Shown in pieces: positions 45,309 to 54,475 of a stretch of DNA of 64,000 nt. Under the pieces are notes generated by a model. The model searched no databases and was not told the origin of the DNA. It saw nothing but the letters and a program-made list of their open reading frames with translations. The position numbers and the translations under genes were made by a program. Numbering within the stretch: position 1 is the stretch's first letter; every line of letters starts with the position of its first letter. Where the stretch lies: contig NZ_JAUSUL010000002.1 of the NCBI RefSeq assembly GCF_030814015.1, positions 806,001 to 870,000 on the forward strand, written 5' to 3'. Source of the stretch: Amorphus orientalis (lineage in GTDB: Bacteria; Pseudomonadota; Alphaproteobacteria; Rhizobiales; Amorphaceae).

Positions 45309-46097
45309 CTAGACCACCGTTCGGATCAGGCCGCCATCGATGCGCAGCGCCGCACCGTTGACGATGCCCGTGCGGTCGCTGGCGAGGAACGTGACGAAGT
45401 CAGCCACCTCCTCGGGCCTGGCGAGACGCTGGATGAGCGATGTGGGCCGGTTCTCGGCAATGAATCGTCGCTCCGCTTCCGCCCGTTCGAGATCCGGGTA
45501 GAGCCCTGCGATCAGGTTGGCGACGCCCTCGGTCGCGCTTGGGCCCGGCAGGACGGAATTGACCGTCACGTTGGTGTTCTTGGTGGTCTCGGCGAGGTTG
45601 CGCGCAAGCGAAAGCTGCATCGTCTTCGTGGTGCTGTAGGCGGGAAGCTCCGGCGCAGGATTGATCGCGGACTCGCTGTTGATGAAGACCACACGCCCCC
45701 GATTGCGCCTCAGCATTCTCGGCAGATAGTGGCGAGCAAGCCGCACGCTGCTCATCACGTTGATTTCGATGAGTTCGTGCCAGCGCTCATCGCCGGACTC
45801 GTAGATGTCCATGGCCTCGTAGATTCCGAGGTTGAGAATCAGCACGTCGACGTCCGGACAAGCGGCCGAGACGGCTGCACACCCGTCGGCGCTGCCCGTG
45901 TTGCCGACAGCGATCTCGAGATCGGCGTCGGGCACAGCCGTCTTCAACCGATCGATCGCCGATCTGACACTGGTCTCGGTGCGACCGTTCAGCACCACCG
46001 TCGCGCCCTCGGCCGCCATGGCGGACGCGATGGCGAACCCGAGTCCGCCGGTCGACGCTGTTACGAGGCAGCGTTTGCCCCGATATCCGAACTCCAT
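45309..46097 (-). CDS. Short-chain dehydrogenase/reductase
   Basis: 262-residue SDR. The cofactor motif is TASTGGLGFAIA (residues 13-24, where ASTGGLG replaces the common GGxxGIG), a LNLGIYE variant replaces the NNAG motif, the catalytic Ser is in FINSESAI and the Tyr-Lys pair in PAYSTTKTMQ. ATG at 46097 (MEFGYRGKRCLVT) follows GGGGAGGAACC. The gene overlaps the ATPase 3' end by 37 bp. It resembles the second SDR at 60720-61505 in its start, motifs and length, so the two may use related substrates in this locus. Confidence 0.88.
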   Translation of the reverse strand: MEFGYRGKRCLVTASTGGLGFAIASAMAAEGATVVLNGRTETSVRSAIDRLKTAVPDADLEIAVGNTGSADGCAAVSAACPDVDVLILNLGIYEAMDIYESGDERWHELIEINVMSSVRLARHYLPRMLRRNRGRVVFINSESAINPAPELPAYSTTKTMQLSLARNLAETTKNTNVTVNSVLPGPSATEGVANLIAGLYPDLERAEAERRFIAENRPTSLIQRLARPEEVADFVTFLASDRTGIVNGAALRIDGGLIRTVV

Positions 46098-47104
46098 TGG
46101 TTCCTCCCCATTTTCGGCTCGCCGTCGAGGCGATCGTCGCATGCCCGTTCGGGCTTCTTGGTTTGGGTCAAGCTCAAGAAGAGATCTTCGAGGCTGAGAA
46201 CCGCATTGCCGACCGACAGCACTGTGAAGCCGTTCTCCGTCAGCAACCGCGATAGGCGTACGCGAGAGTCGGAGATCGCAGGTGCAGATCCCGCAGGGTT
46301 CACGACGACGCGCAGTCTGCCCACCCCGACCTTCGTGACGTCTGCAACCTCGGCGTGGTCCCCTAGCGCGCGAACCGCCGCCTCCGCCGACTCGGCAATC
46401 TCGGCCATGAGCGCACCGTCGTGGGTTGACGAAGGCAGGAGCGATTCTTTGGCGCCTTCCGCAATCACCCTGCCGTCCGAGACGAATACCAGCCGATCTG
46501 AAATCTGTTCCATCTCAGCCAGTTGGTGCGACGAGAACAGAAGCGTCGCTCCCGCCTCCTGCATCTGGCGGAAGATACCGCGCATCTCCGCAATGCCGAC
46601 CGGATCGAGGCCAAGCATCGGCTCGTCGAGGATCAGGAATTCGGGTGCGTGCAGGATTACGCGCGCCAGACAAGTGCGCTGCTGCATCCCCCGCGAAAAC
46701 CCGGCGAGAACCCGGTCAGCGGCATGGTTAAGGCCGACGCGGTCCAGAACTTCGCCCACGCGACGCGCCGGATCGGGCACCTTGTAGACCTGCGCAAAGA
46801 AGGTGAGATAGGCGCGCGCCGTCATCTCGGGATAGATCGGAGGCTTCTCCTGAAGGTAGCCGATGCGCATACGGATATCCCGGCGCGAGCTGCCACCCTC
46901 CTTCCCGAAAAGCCACACCTTGCCTGCATCGGGGCGCAGGAGTCCCAGGGCAATCTTCATCACCGTGGTTTTGCCTGCTCCATTCGGGCCCAGAAATCCG
47001 ACGATCTCGCCTCGCGCGACGTCGAAGCCGACACCATCGAGCGCGCGCTTGCGACCGAAGCTTTTCTCCAGCTCTCGAACGGAAAGGGCGAGGTCCCAGG
47101 TCAT
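46061..47104 (-). CDS. ABC transporter ATP-binding protein (ABC-2 exporter)
   Basis: 347 residues. Walker A GPNGAGKTT at 39-47, signature FSRGMQQRTCLAR, Walker B FLILDEPMLGLDP and the switch His in LFSSHQLAEME. The C-terminal 110 residues form the extension seen in multidrug and lipid ABC-2 exporters. It pairs with the permease at 44475-45296. It begins 3 bp after the small membrane protein gene, so importer and exporter genes are in one transcript. Confidence 0.92.
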   Translation of the reverse strand: MTWDLALSVRELEKSFGRKRALDGVGFDVARGEIVGFLGPNGAGKTTVMKIALGLLRPDAGKVWLFGKEGGSSRRDIRMRIGYLQEKPPIYPEMTARAYLTFFAQVYKVPDPARRVGEVLDRVGLNHAADRVLAGFSRGMQQRTCLARVILHAPEFLILDEPMLGLDPVGIAEMRGIFRQMQEAGATLLFSSHQLAEMEQISDRLVFVSDGRVIAEGAKESLLPSSTHDGALMAEIAESAEAAVRALGDHAEVADVTKVGVGRLRVVVNPAGSAPAISDSRVRLSRLLTENGFTVLSVGNAVLSLEDLFLSLTQTKKPERACDDRLDGEPKMGRNQWSSDIGANAAS

Positions 47105-47107
47105 TGT

Positions 47108-47350
47108 TCAGTAGGGCATCGGAATTATGTAGAGACGCCCAAGATTGATGACGATCATCACCACCCCCGAAGCAAGTAGGAATTCCAGCGGCCAGTTGAG
47201 GACTTTGTATCGGTCGTTTGCGATCTTCATGAGCACGATTACGGCAACCGCAATGAGAGAAGCCGGCCAATGCTGTATTCCGCCGGCCATCGCCGTACAC
47301 GATCCCAGAAGAAAGGCGAGAATGACCAGAAGCCCGATGGTGTTTCTCAT
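47108..47350 (-). CDS. Small membrane protein in the sugar transport operon
   Basis: 80 residues with three hydrophobic segments: the N-terminal IGLLVILAFLLGSCTAMAGG, a middle PASLIAVAVIVLMKIA and the C-terminal PLEFLLASGVVMIVINLG. The ATG overlaps the stop of the CUT1 ATPase gene (ATGA), strongly supporting translation. No family recognised. It lies exactly at the junction of the importer and exporter halves of the operon. Confidence 0.75.
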   Translation of the reverse strand: MRNTIGLLVILAFLLGSCTAMAGGIQHWPASLIAVAVIVLMKIANDRYKVLNWPLEFLLASGVVMIVINLGRLYIIPMPY

Positions 47351-48498
47351 GCCGGCCTCCCCTTCCCGCCAAAGCGGCTTCCCGCGGCCTGTGCGATCGT
47401 GCGGCCGTCGCCGGGGTCGAACAGATAGATCCAGTCGGGATCGAAATGCATGCCCAGCATCGTCCCCTCGACCTTGCCGAGATGCCGCGTATCGTTGGTT
47501 GAGTTTCGGGTGGTGAGTTCGGTGCCGCCGACCCGCAGCACGTAGAGATTTTCCGCGCCCGTCGGTTCGAACGAGTAGAGCTCGGCGTTGATCCCGTGTC
47601 CCTCATCCCCCTGACGGGCAAGCGAGATGTGTTCGGGCCGGATGCCGAGCCGAACGATCTCGCCGACACGCCGGTGCAAACCGTTCGCCTCGGCCCAAGC
47701 CGCGTTCAGAGGCACCACGAACCCGTCGGCTTCGGCAACGACACCGCCCTGATCCGCACGAAGCGTGACGTCGAAGACGTTCATCTGAGGCTCGCCGACG
47801 AACGTCGCAACGAACTCGTTCGCTGGGTTCTCGAACACCTCCAGCGGGGTCGCGTACTGCTGGATCCGCCCCGCGCGCATGACGATGATGCGGTCGGCCA
47901 TCGTCATCGCTTCGAGCTGGTCGTGCGTGACAAAGATGGTCGTTGTGCCGATGCTCTTCTGCAGATGACGCAGTTCCGCCCGCATCTGACCGCGCAGCTG
48001 CGCATCCAGATGCGACATCGGTTCGTCCATCAGAAAGACGTCGGCCTCGCGCACCAGCATCCGCGCGATCGCGACACGTTGGAGCTGTCCCGCCGAAAGG
48101 CTGTCCGGCTTGCGCGACAAGACGTCGGTGATCTGCAGCGTCTCGGCCACCCGGCCGACCTTCTCCGCGATTTCCCGCCGCTGCATCCGGCGCACCTTCA
48201 GCGGATAGGCGATGTTGTTGTGAACGGTCATGTGGCGATAGAGCCCGTAGTCTTGGAAGACCATTCCGACGCTGCGGTAGCGCGCCCGCATGTAGGTTAC
48301 GTCGCGCCCGCCGATGAAAACGCGTCCTCCGCTGGGCATCTCGAGCCCGGAGATCATGCGCAGCGTGGTTGTCTTGCCGCATCCCGACGGACCGAGAAGG
48401 AAGATGAACTCCCCATCGTCCACATGGATGTCGACGTCCGTCACGGCGGTGAAATTGCCGAACCGCTTCTCGAGATTCTCGACGACGAGCTCAACCAT
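47347..48498 (-). CDS. CUT1-type sugar ABC transporter ATP-binding protein A
   Basis: 383 residues of the MalK/UgpC group. Walker A GPSGCGKT at 36-43, Q-loop VGMVFQDYGLYRHM, signature LSAGQLQRVAIAR (Ala in place of the first Gly of LSGGQ), Walker B VFLMDEPMSHLD, and a C-terminal TOBE-type regulatory domain. It is the second ATPase of a heteromeric pair with 52110-53264. The order is ATPase B, receptor, two permeases, ATPase A. Confidence 0.93.
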   Translation of the reverse strand: MVELVVENLEKRFGNFTAVTDVDIHVDDGEFIFLLGPSGCGKTTTLRMISGLEMPSGGRVFIGGRDVTYMRARYRSVGMVFQDYGLYRHMTVHNNIAYPLKVRRMQRREIAEKVGRVAETLQITDVLSRKPDSLSAGQLQRVAIARMLVREADVFLMDEPMSHLDAQLRGQMRAELRHLQKSIGTTTIFVTHDQLEAMTMADRIIVMRAGRIQQYATPLEVFENPANEFVATFVGEPQMNVFDVTLRADQGGVVAEADGFVVPLNAAWAEANGLHRRVGEIVRLGIRPEHISLARQGDEGHGINAELYSFEPTGAENLYVLRVGGTELTTRNSTNDTRHLGKVEGTMLGMHFDPDWIYLFDPGDGRTIAQAAGSRFGGKGRPA

Positions 48499-48528
48499 TG
48501 TCGCCTCCTGCGCCCGCTCGGAGTCCCG

Positions 48529-49386
48529 TCATCGCCCTGCCACGCCTTGCGAAAGGCCGCTGATAAGTTGGCGCTGGGTGATGAGAACGAAGAGGATCAG
48601 CGGCGCGGTCACCAGCACGACTGCGGCACCGAGGACATTCCATTCCACGTCCGCACTGACCGAGTAGGCGAGGATCGCCGGCGGCAGTGTCTTGGCCTGG
48701 GTGGAGGTCAGGAAAGTCGCGAAGACGAACTCATTCCACGACAGGATCATCACGAAGATCGCCGTAGCCGAGATCGATGGAAGCATCAGCGGCAGCGTCA
48801 CCTTTCGAAACGCCTGAAACCACGTGTCCCCGTCGACCATCGCCGACTCTTCGTAGCGTCGCGGTATGTCGCGGAAGTATCCGGTCAGCATCCAGACCAC
48901 GAACGGAAGCTGCATCGCCGTATAGAGCAGGATCATGCCGACCAGCGTGTCGAGCAGCCCGAGCGTCTGGAAGGTGATAAACACCGGGATCAGGATGGCC
49001 ACCGGTGGCATCATCCGGTTGGTCAGCACCCAGAACGAAATATCGTCGCGCCCTGGGAAATCGTAGCGCGCAATTGCATAGGCGCAGAACATTCCGATCG
49101 TGACCGAGAAGAAGGTGGCCGAGAGCGAGATCACCACGCTGTTGAAGAAGTTGTGCATGATGTGCTTCTCGAAGATCAGATACCGGAACGCTTCGAGCGT
49201 CGGCGAGAAGACCCACACCGGACGCCCCGTGTTGAGCGCCGTCTGATCCATGAAGCCGGTGAGTACGACCCAGAGATACGGGATGAAGTTGATCACGCAG
49301 ACGAGTAAAACCACCAGGTAGACCCACCAGTTGCGCTGCACCGGGGGACCGGACGGGGAGACCTCGGATCGCTTATGTCCGACCAT
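48529..49386 (-). CDS. Carbohydrate ABC transporter permease (MalG type)
   Basis: 285 residues, six transmembrane helices, with the EAA loop EESAMVDGDTWFQAFRKVTL contacting the ATPase. ATG at 49386 (MVGHKRSEV) follows GAGGAG; a GTG at 49395 lies inside that ribosome binding site. Works with the adjacent MalF-type permease. Confidence 0.93.
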   Translation of the reverse strand: MVGHKRSEVSPSGPPVQRNWWVYLVVLLVCVINFIPYLWVVLTGFMDQTALNTGRPVWVFSPTLEAFRYLIFEKHIMHNFFNSVVISLSATFFSVTIGMFCAYAIARYDFPGRDDISFWVLTNRMMPPVAILIPVFITFQTLGLLDTLVGMILLYTAMQLPFVVWMLTGYFRDIPRRYEESAMVDGDTWFQAFRKVTLPLMLPSISATAIFVMILSWNEFVFATFLTSTQAKTLPPAILAYSVSADVEWNVLGAAVVLVTAPLILFVLITQRQLISGLSQGVAGR

Positions 49387-49398
49387 CGCTCGCACTCC

Positions 49399-50376
49399 TC
49401 AGTTGGCCACGTCGGTGCGCGAACGCAGCAGGCGGATGAAAATGAAACTCATGACCACGATCAGCATCATCATGATCAGCGAGATGGCTGCCGCCTTCGA
49501 CGCATCGAAAAACTCCAGTCCCGTCTTGGTGAGATAGACGTTGAGAGTGGTGGTCGCGTTGCCCGGCCCTCCGCGCGTCATGACAGTGATCAGCTCATAG
49601 ATGCGGAACGCATCCATCGTCCGGATCACCACCGCGATCAGGATTGCGGGTCGCAGGAGTGGCAACGTGATCGTCCAGAACACCCGCCAGGCGGACGCGC
49701 CATCAATTTCGGCCGCCTCGTATGGCTGGCGTGGAAGCTGGGCCAGGCCCGCCGACATCATCAGGAACATGAACGGCGTCCATTCCCAGATGTCGACAAA
49801 GATCAGGACCTGGAGCGCGATGTCGGGATCGGAGAGAAACGGGATCGCGCTTTGGCCGAACAAATCCGTGACCAGCCCGGAATAGTAGGTCACCAGCCCC
49901 GTTCCGGGATAGAACATGTACCGCCAGATGAGCGCGGCCACGAGCGGTGGCAGTACCATTGGGATCATGATGAAGATCCGCAGCACCGACCCAAACCGCA
50001 AGGCACGCTGGAACAGGAGCGCGAGCCCGAGCCCGAGCCAGAATTCGACGAATACGGCTTCGAGAGTGAAAATCGTCGTCAGCCGAAGCGCGTGCCAGAA
50101 TTCCGGGTCCTGAATCACCAGCTGATACTGGTAGAGTCCCATGAAGATCTGCGGGAGATAGGGCTTCGATAGGACCACGTTCTGGCTGGCGATGAACAGC
50201 GCATAGAGGAAGGGATAGACGCCCATCGCGAACAGGATGAGCAGCGTGGGCGCCATCAACACCCACGGAAACACCTTGCGGTTGGAGGGACCGAACCGGG
50301 CAAGCAGGCTCCGTCTGTTTGCCGGGGTCTTCTCCGCCTTCGCGGTTCCGACGCCGATGCTTTCGGCTCGCGTCAT
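49399..50376 (-). CDS. Carbohydrate ABC transporter permease (MalF type)
   Basis: 325 residues with six to seven transmembrane helices. FPWVLMAPTLLILFAMGVYP is the typical first helix and the EAA loop is EAAEIDGASAWRVFWTITLP. It forms the membrane channel with the MalG-type subunit 12 bp downstream and faces the two ATPases. Confidence 0.93.
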   Translation of the reverse strand: MTRAESIGVGTAKAEKTPANRRSLLARFGPSNRKVFPWVLMAPTLLILFAMGVYPFLYALFIASQNVVLSKPYLPQIFMGLYQYQLVIQDPEFWHALRLTTIFTLEAVFVEFWLGLGLALLFQRALRFGSVLRIFIMIPMVLPPLVAALIWRYMFYPGTGLVTYYSGLVTDLFGQSAIPFLSDPDIALQVLIFVDIWEWTPFMFLMMSAGLAQLPRQPYEAAEIDGASAWRVFWTITLPLLRPAILIAVVIRTMDAFRIYELITVMTRGGPGNATTTLNVYLTKTGLEFFDASKAAAISLIMMMLIVVMSFIFIRLLRSRTDVAN

Positions 50377-50472
50377 CCCTTCCCTGCCTTTCGTGTGCCG
50401 GAAGAACCGTGAATCTTGTCAACCGCTCGGAGCAGGTCCCGATCAATCGGCATTGTTCTGACCAACCGAGAC

Positions 50473-50544
50473 TTGCTCAAACTATTGATTCTAAATTCAT
50501 TTCACGTCGCTCAGATGGAGCCATCTGAACGGAAAAGGCTTCAG
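50473..50544 (+). repeat. RIME-like intergenic repeat, copy 2
   Basis: 72 bp matching 33621-33692 at 53 of 72 positions in the same orientation. It contains an intact 8-bp palindrome TCAGATGG-AG-CCATCTGA (50510-50527) that is degraded in copy 1. It lies between the permease and receptor genes, a place where an mRNA hairpin could affect relative expression. Confidence 0.55.
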
Positions 50545-50600
50545 ACGAACCGATCGGGTGGACCCGCTGGACGTGCCAACGGGTCCGGCCGAAAGGCGCT

Positions 50601-52025
50601 TCAGTTCCATTCCGAGGGAAGGCGGTCGTAGTAGGTGAGATCGCGCCAGTGCTGCGGCGGATTCTCGCGGCCCGGAATGTAGTAGCCGCCCCGGCGCATC
50701 ACCTGCGTCATGCGACGCTGCATGTTGGCGGCTGCCGTTTCCGCATCGATCTCGCCGATCCAGACCCGGTTGCCTTCCTCGCCCATGATGTCGGAGATCT
50801 CGGCCCACTCCGGCACGCGGATGCGCTCATCCGGATTGGTGGTATTGAGCATGTATTCGTAGACGTCCGTCCACCACGGCTGATGCTCGGCCAGAGTCTC
50901 GGATTTGTAGGTGGAATGGCGGACCGGCGGTGCGCCGAATTCCGTCGCCCGTTCCTGGATCTCCGGTGAGGTAATCCACTGGATGAACGTCCAGGCGGCC
51001 TCCTTGTTCTTGGAATCCCGAGAGATTCCGAGTGTCCACGCGCCGAACCAGGGATCGATCACGCCGTGCGGCCCAGCCGGCGTGTGCAGGTGCACATTCT
51101 TGCCGGCGATCTCGGGCTGTGTCTCCGGATCCTCGAAGAAGCCGTTGATGAACTCGGTGTAGCTCCAGGTGCCGAAGGCGTTCCCGGCCTGATAGACGGC
51201 CGTCGCCTCGCCGATGCCCCAGTTGGCACTGTCGGCGGGCATGAACTCCTTGAAGCTGGTGAAGTAATTGATCGAGTCGATCGTCCGCTCGTTGTCGATG
51301 GTGATCTTCCATTCTTCATCGACATATTCGTCGCCCTTGGTCTCGGGCGTCTGGAAGGCATAAAGATAGGGCAGATAGGTTACGCCCCAGAACCAGCGGC
51401 CGGGCATATTGGCAAAGCCAATCATGCCGGTCTCCGGATTGTTCACCTTCGCCGCGGCATCGTACATGAAGTCCGTGGTGAACTTCGGATCGAAGCGCTC
51501 GGGCAAGTCGATACCCGCCTCTTCCGCCACATCCTTGCGGAAAGTCGTTCCGGTCGGCGCGGCACCGATCGGAATCGTGTAGAGTGTCTCGTCATAGACG
51601 CCGCTGCCGGAAATAATCCGGGGCAGGAAGTCGTCGATATCGTAACCTTCGGCCGTCAGGTCCGGGTTTTTGACATAGTCCATGATCGGTTGAAGGAACC
51701 CGGCGGCTGCGTACTCGGCGAGCCACATGACGTCGACGGCATAGATGTCGTAGGCACCCGTGCCCTGCTGCATCTCGACTAGCGACTTCTGTCGATACTG
51801 GTCGAACGGCACCTGATCGACGATCACGGTGATGCCGAACTCCTCTTCGAACTCGTCGATGAACCGACCAAGCGCCGCGAACTGCGGCATGGACGGCTGC
51901 AGAAACCGGATCTCCGTTCCCTCGAGCTCTTTCTGGACGTCAGTCTGGGCGTGTCCCAGCGTTGCGAATGGCATGGTCAGCGCGACGGCCATCCCTCCCA
52001 GTCCGGCAATCTTCAATATTCGCAT
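50601..52025 (-). CDS. Carbohydrate ABC transporter solute-binding protein
   Basis: 474-residue family 1 periplasmic receptor. The signal peptide (MRILKIAGLGGMAVALTMPF, cleavage near GHAQ) is followed by EIRFLQPSMPQFAALGRFID, EEFGITVIVDQVPFDQYRQK and the closing WTFIQWITSPEIQERATEFG. The ligand is unknown; the rest of the locus suggests a polyol, rare ketose or deoxy sugar. ATG at 52025 is preceded by GGAGGGAAC. Confidence 0.92.
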   Translation of the reverse strand: MRILKIAGLGGMAVALTMPFATLGHAQTDVQKELEGTEIRFLQPSMPQFAALGRFIDEFEEEFGITVIVDQVPFDQYRQKSLVEMQQGTGAYDIYAVDVMWLAEYAAAGFLQPIMDYVKNPDLTAEGYDIDDFLPRIISGSGVYDETLYTIPIGAAPTGTTFRKDVAEEAGIDLPERFDPKFTTDFMYDAAAKVNNPETGMIGFANMPGRWFWGVTYLPYLYAFQTPETKGDEYVDEEWKITIDNERTIDSINYFTSFKEFMPADSANWGIGEATAVYQAGNAFGTWSYTEFINGFFEDPETQPEIAGKNVHLHTPAGPHGVIDPWFGAWTLGISRDSKNKEAAWTFIQWITSPEIQERATEFGAPPVRHSTYKSETLAEHQPWWTDVYEYMLNTTNPDERIRVPEWAEISDIMGEEGNRVWIGEIDAETAAANMQRRMTQVMRRGGYYIPGRENPPQHWRDLTYYDRLPSEWN

Positions 52026-52109
52026 CGTTCCCTCCTCTTTTTTGACTGTATGCGACAACGGCCTCGTTGTTGTTCTTGGGCCGTGCCCCTATTTTTGGGG
52101 CTGCCAGAG

Positions 52110-53264
52110 TCAGATTGTCTGCATCGTCGTAAACCGCGCCTGGCGGATCGTTCGCCCATCGGCAGCGTCGAAAAGATAGACAAAGTCCGGGTCGATCCGG
52201 ACGGCGATGGGCGCATTGAGTTCCTGCGGAAACGCGCGTGCCTGGTCTACGCTGGTCAGCACGCGGACGACGTTCTGCTTGCTGCCGCCTGAGATTTCGA
52301 CGTCGAACACGACGCGCGAGCCCAGCGTTTCCACAGCGAAGACGACGCCCCGGATGATCCCGGCGCCCCTCTCGTCCGGCCGCGCCAACGTGACCTGCTG
52401 CGGCCGGATCCCGGCAATGAGATCCTGAACGGCAGAGAGGTCAGGTCCGCGTCCCAGCCAATCGTCGTCGATCGGGACATCGCCGCCCGCAATCAGAAGG
52501 CGCGCGTTCCCTGCTTCCTGATGAAGTTGCGCGGGGAACGTATTCATATGGGGCTCGCCCACGAAGGTTGCCGCGAACAGGGTTTCCGGCTCGTCGAACA
52601 GTGTCTGAGGCGCCGCAACCTGCTCAATCCGACCTTCGTTGATCAGGATTATGCGGTCCGCCATCGTCATCGCCTCAAGCTGGTCGTGGGAGACGTAGAG
52701 CATTGTCGCCTCGAACTCGCGCTGAAGCCGTTTGAACTCGACCCGCATTCGCGCCCTCAGTTGCGCGTCGAGATGCGAAATCGGTTCATCCAGAAGAAAA
52801 ACGTCGGCATCGCGCACCAAGGCCCGACCGATCGCGACCCGCTGCATCTGACCGCCGGAGAGCTCTGACGGACGACGGTCGAGCAGTTCCGATATCTGCA
52901 GGGTGTCGGCGACCGCATCAATCCGCGACCTGATGTCGTTCTTCGCCAGCCGGCGCGCGCGCAGCGGGTAAGCGAGGTTTTCGAAGACGGCCATGTGCGG
53001 GAACAGCGAGTGCTTGTCATAGACCATCGCGACATTGCGGTCGCGAGGACTCCAGGTCGTGACATTCCGCCCGCGGATCCACACGGCACCCTGCGTCACC
53101 TCCTCCAAGCCCGCTATGATGCGCAAGGTCGTCGTTTTCCCGGCGCCCGAGGGTCCAAGCAGGAAGACGGCCTCACGATCCTCCACATGCAGCGAGACGC
53201 CCTTCAGCGCCTGGGTTCCATCCTTGAATGTCTTGGAGAGAGTCTCGACGCGAAGCTCGCCCAT
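52110..53264 (-). CDS. CUT1-type sugar ABC transporter ATP-binding protein B
   Basis: 384 residues. Walker A GPSGAGKTTT, signature LSGGQMQRVAIGR, Walker B VFLLDEPISHLD and switch His in LYVSHDQLEAMT are canonical. The Q-loop is not: VAMVYDKHSLFPHM has Asp where the Gln of VFQ normally sits. A C-terminal TOBE-like domain is present. First gene of the minus-strand operon; ATG at 53264 (MGELRVETLSKTF) is the family start. It pairs with ATPase A at 47347-48498. Confidence 0.92.
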   Translation of the reverse strand: MGELRVETLSKTFKDGTQALKGVSLHVEDREAVFLLGPSGAGKTTTLRIIAGLEEVTQGAVWIRGRNVTTWSPRDRNVAMVYDKHSLFPHMAVFENLAYPLRARRLAKNDIRSRIDAVADTLQISELLDRRPSELSGGQMQRVAIGRALVRDADVFLLDEPISHLDAQLRARMRVEFKRLQREFEATMLYVSHDQLEAMTMADRIILINEGRIEQVAAPQTLFDEPETLFAATFVGEPHMNTFPAQLHQEAGNARLLIAGGDVPIDDDWLGRGPDLSAVQDLIAGIRPQQVTLARPDERGAGIIRGVVFAVETLGSRVVFDVEISGGSKQNVVRVLTSVDQARAFPQELNAPIAVRIDPDFVYLFDAADGRTIRQARFTTMQTI

Positions 53265-53554
53265 CGGACGCCTACCGCAGATCGCCGCAGAACGCCGGAA
53301 AGCTCTCGATTGCCGGCACCGGCCCCCGTGGAAGAGCGGACATTCGCAAAACCAATCCTCCCTCAACGTCGCCCGTCACCACCCGGCCGCTCAGACGGCT
53401 CTCACTTCAGGCGACGCAACTACCGAGGACGGTAGCAGGCATGAAATTATGTGTCTAGAAACTAAAATTCCTTGAAGGATCTTTTCATGAATGAGTATTG
53501 TAGCCTCGAAGCGCCCCACCCAAACAGGGCCCAAGGCGCTGGAGGCGAAAAAGA
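53265..53554. promoter_or_regulatory. Divergent control region of the carbohydrate locus
   Basis: 290 bp between the ATPase B gene (minus strand) and the RpiR gene (plus strand). The stretch 53440-53505 is AT-rich compared with its surroundings and includes half-site-like TGAA and TTCA words. Both promoters and the RpiR operator should be here; no exact operator is claimed. Confidence 0.5.
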
Positions 53555-54472
53555 GTGACAGGCGTGGAAATTGGGATCCTCGATCACATCCAGGGCATTC
53601 GCGGCAGCTTGAAACCGTCGCTGCAGGCGGTTGCCGATCAGGTATTGGACCGCCCCGAGCTGGCCCGCAGGATGAGCGTCAAAGAGCTCGCGCTCGCCTA
53701 TTCCGTCTCGGAAGCTTCGGTCAGCCGTTTCGTTCGCAGCATCGGCATCAAGAGCTTCCGCGATTTCCAGCTGCGGCTGGCAGAAGAGCGTGTCGGCGAA
53801 GCGAAGGGGCGCGAGACCCAGTCCGACGAAGGTTCCCTGTACGAAAGCATCGGGCGCGAGGATTCTACGGCCTCGATCCTGCACAAGGTTGCGCATCGCA
53901 CGTCCGACGTCGCACGCGCCTGCCTGTCGACCCTCGATCCGGTCGCGCTGGACCGGGCTGCTGCCCTGATCCACAACGCCAGCGCTCTCTATGTGTTTGC
54001 GGCCGGCCTGTCCGACCTCGCCTGCGACAACGCGGTGATCCGATTTTCACGAATCGGCATCCCCGTCGTCTCGACCTCTGACCACAACACACAACAGTTG
54101 ATGGCAAGCGCGTTGACCAAACGGGCGGTCGCCCTAGGAATCAGCGATTCCGGCCGCACTACCCACACCGTTTCAGCGCTTGCGGAAGCCCAGGCGGCTG
54201 GCGCGGGGACGATTGCGGTCACCTCCTTCGGCGAGTCGCCCCTGGCGCGGATCGCCGACGTCACCCTGGTCACGCCGACCGGATACGCCTCGCCCGGAAA
54301 CGAGCCGCTGCACGAAAGCATGCTGAGCAAGTTCGGCCAGCTCATCGCGATCGACGCACTCTACAGCGTCGTTGCCGTGTCTGACTACGACCGCTCCGTC
54401 AGCTCCGTTCGACGTGGTGACCGCTTCATCCAAAGAAGCCGCAGCAACCGCCAGATGAACGGAAAGGGCTGA
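53555..54472 (+). CDS. RpiR-family transcriptional regulator
   Basis: 305 residues from GTG (53555). The N-terminal RpiR HTH is LARRMSVKELALAYSVSEAS followed by VSRFVRSIGIKSFRDFQLRL; the C-terminal SIS domain (about 120-265) binds phosphosugars, with IHNASALYVFAAGLSD, ALGISDSGRTTHTV and GAGTIAVTSFGESPLARIAD. It is divergent from the importer operon and heads the catabolic operon, so it very likely controls both in response to a sugar phosphate. Confidence 0.92.
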   Translation: MTGVEIGILDHIQGIRGSLKPSLQAVADQVLDRPELARRMSVKELALAYSVSEASVSRFVRSIGIKSFRDFQLRLAEERVGEAKGRETQSDEGSLYESIGREDSTASILHKVAHRTSDVARACLSTLDPVALDRAAALIHNASALYVFAAGLSDLACDNAVIRFSRIGIPVVSTSDHNTQQLMASALTKRAVALGISDSGRTTHTVSALAEAQAAGAGTIAVTSFGESPLARIADVTLVTPTGYASPGNEPLHESMLSKFGQLIAIDALYSVVAVSDYDRSVSSVRRGDRFIQRSRSNRQMNGKG

Positions 54473-54475
54473 GCG

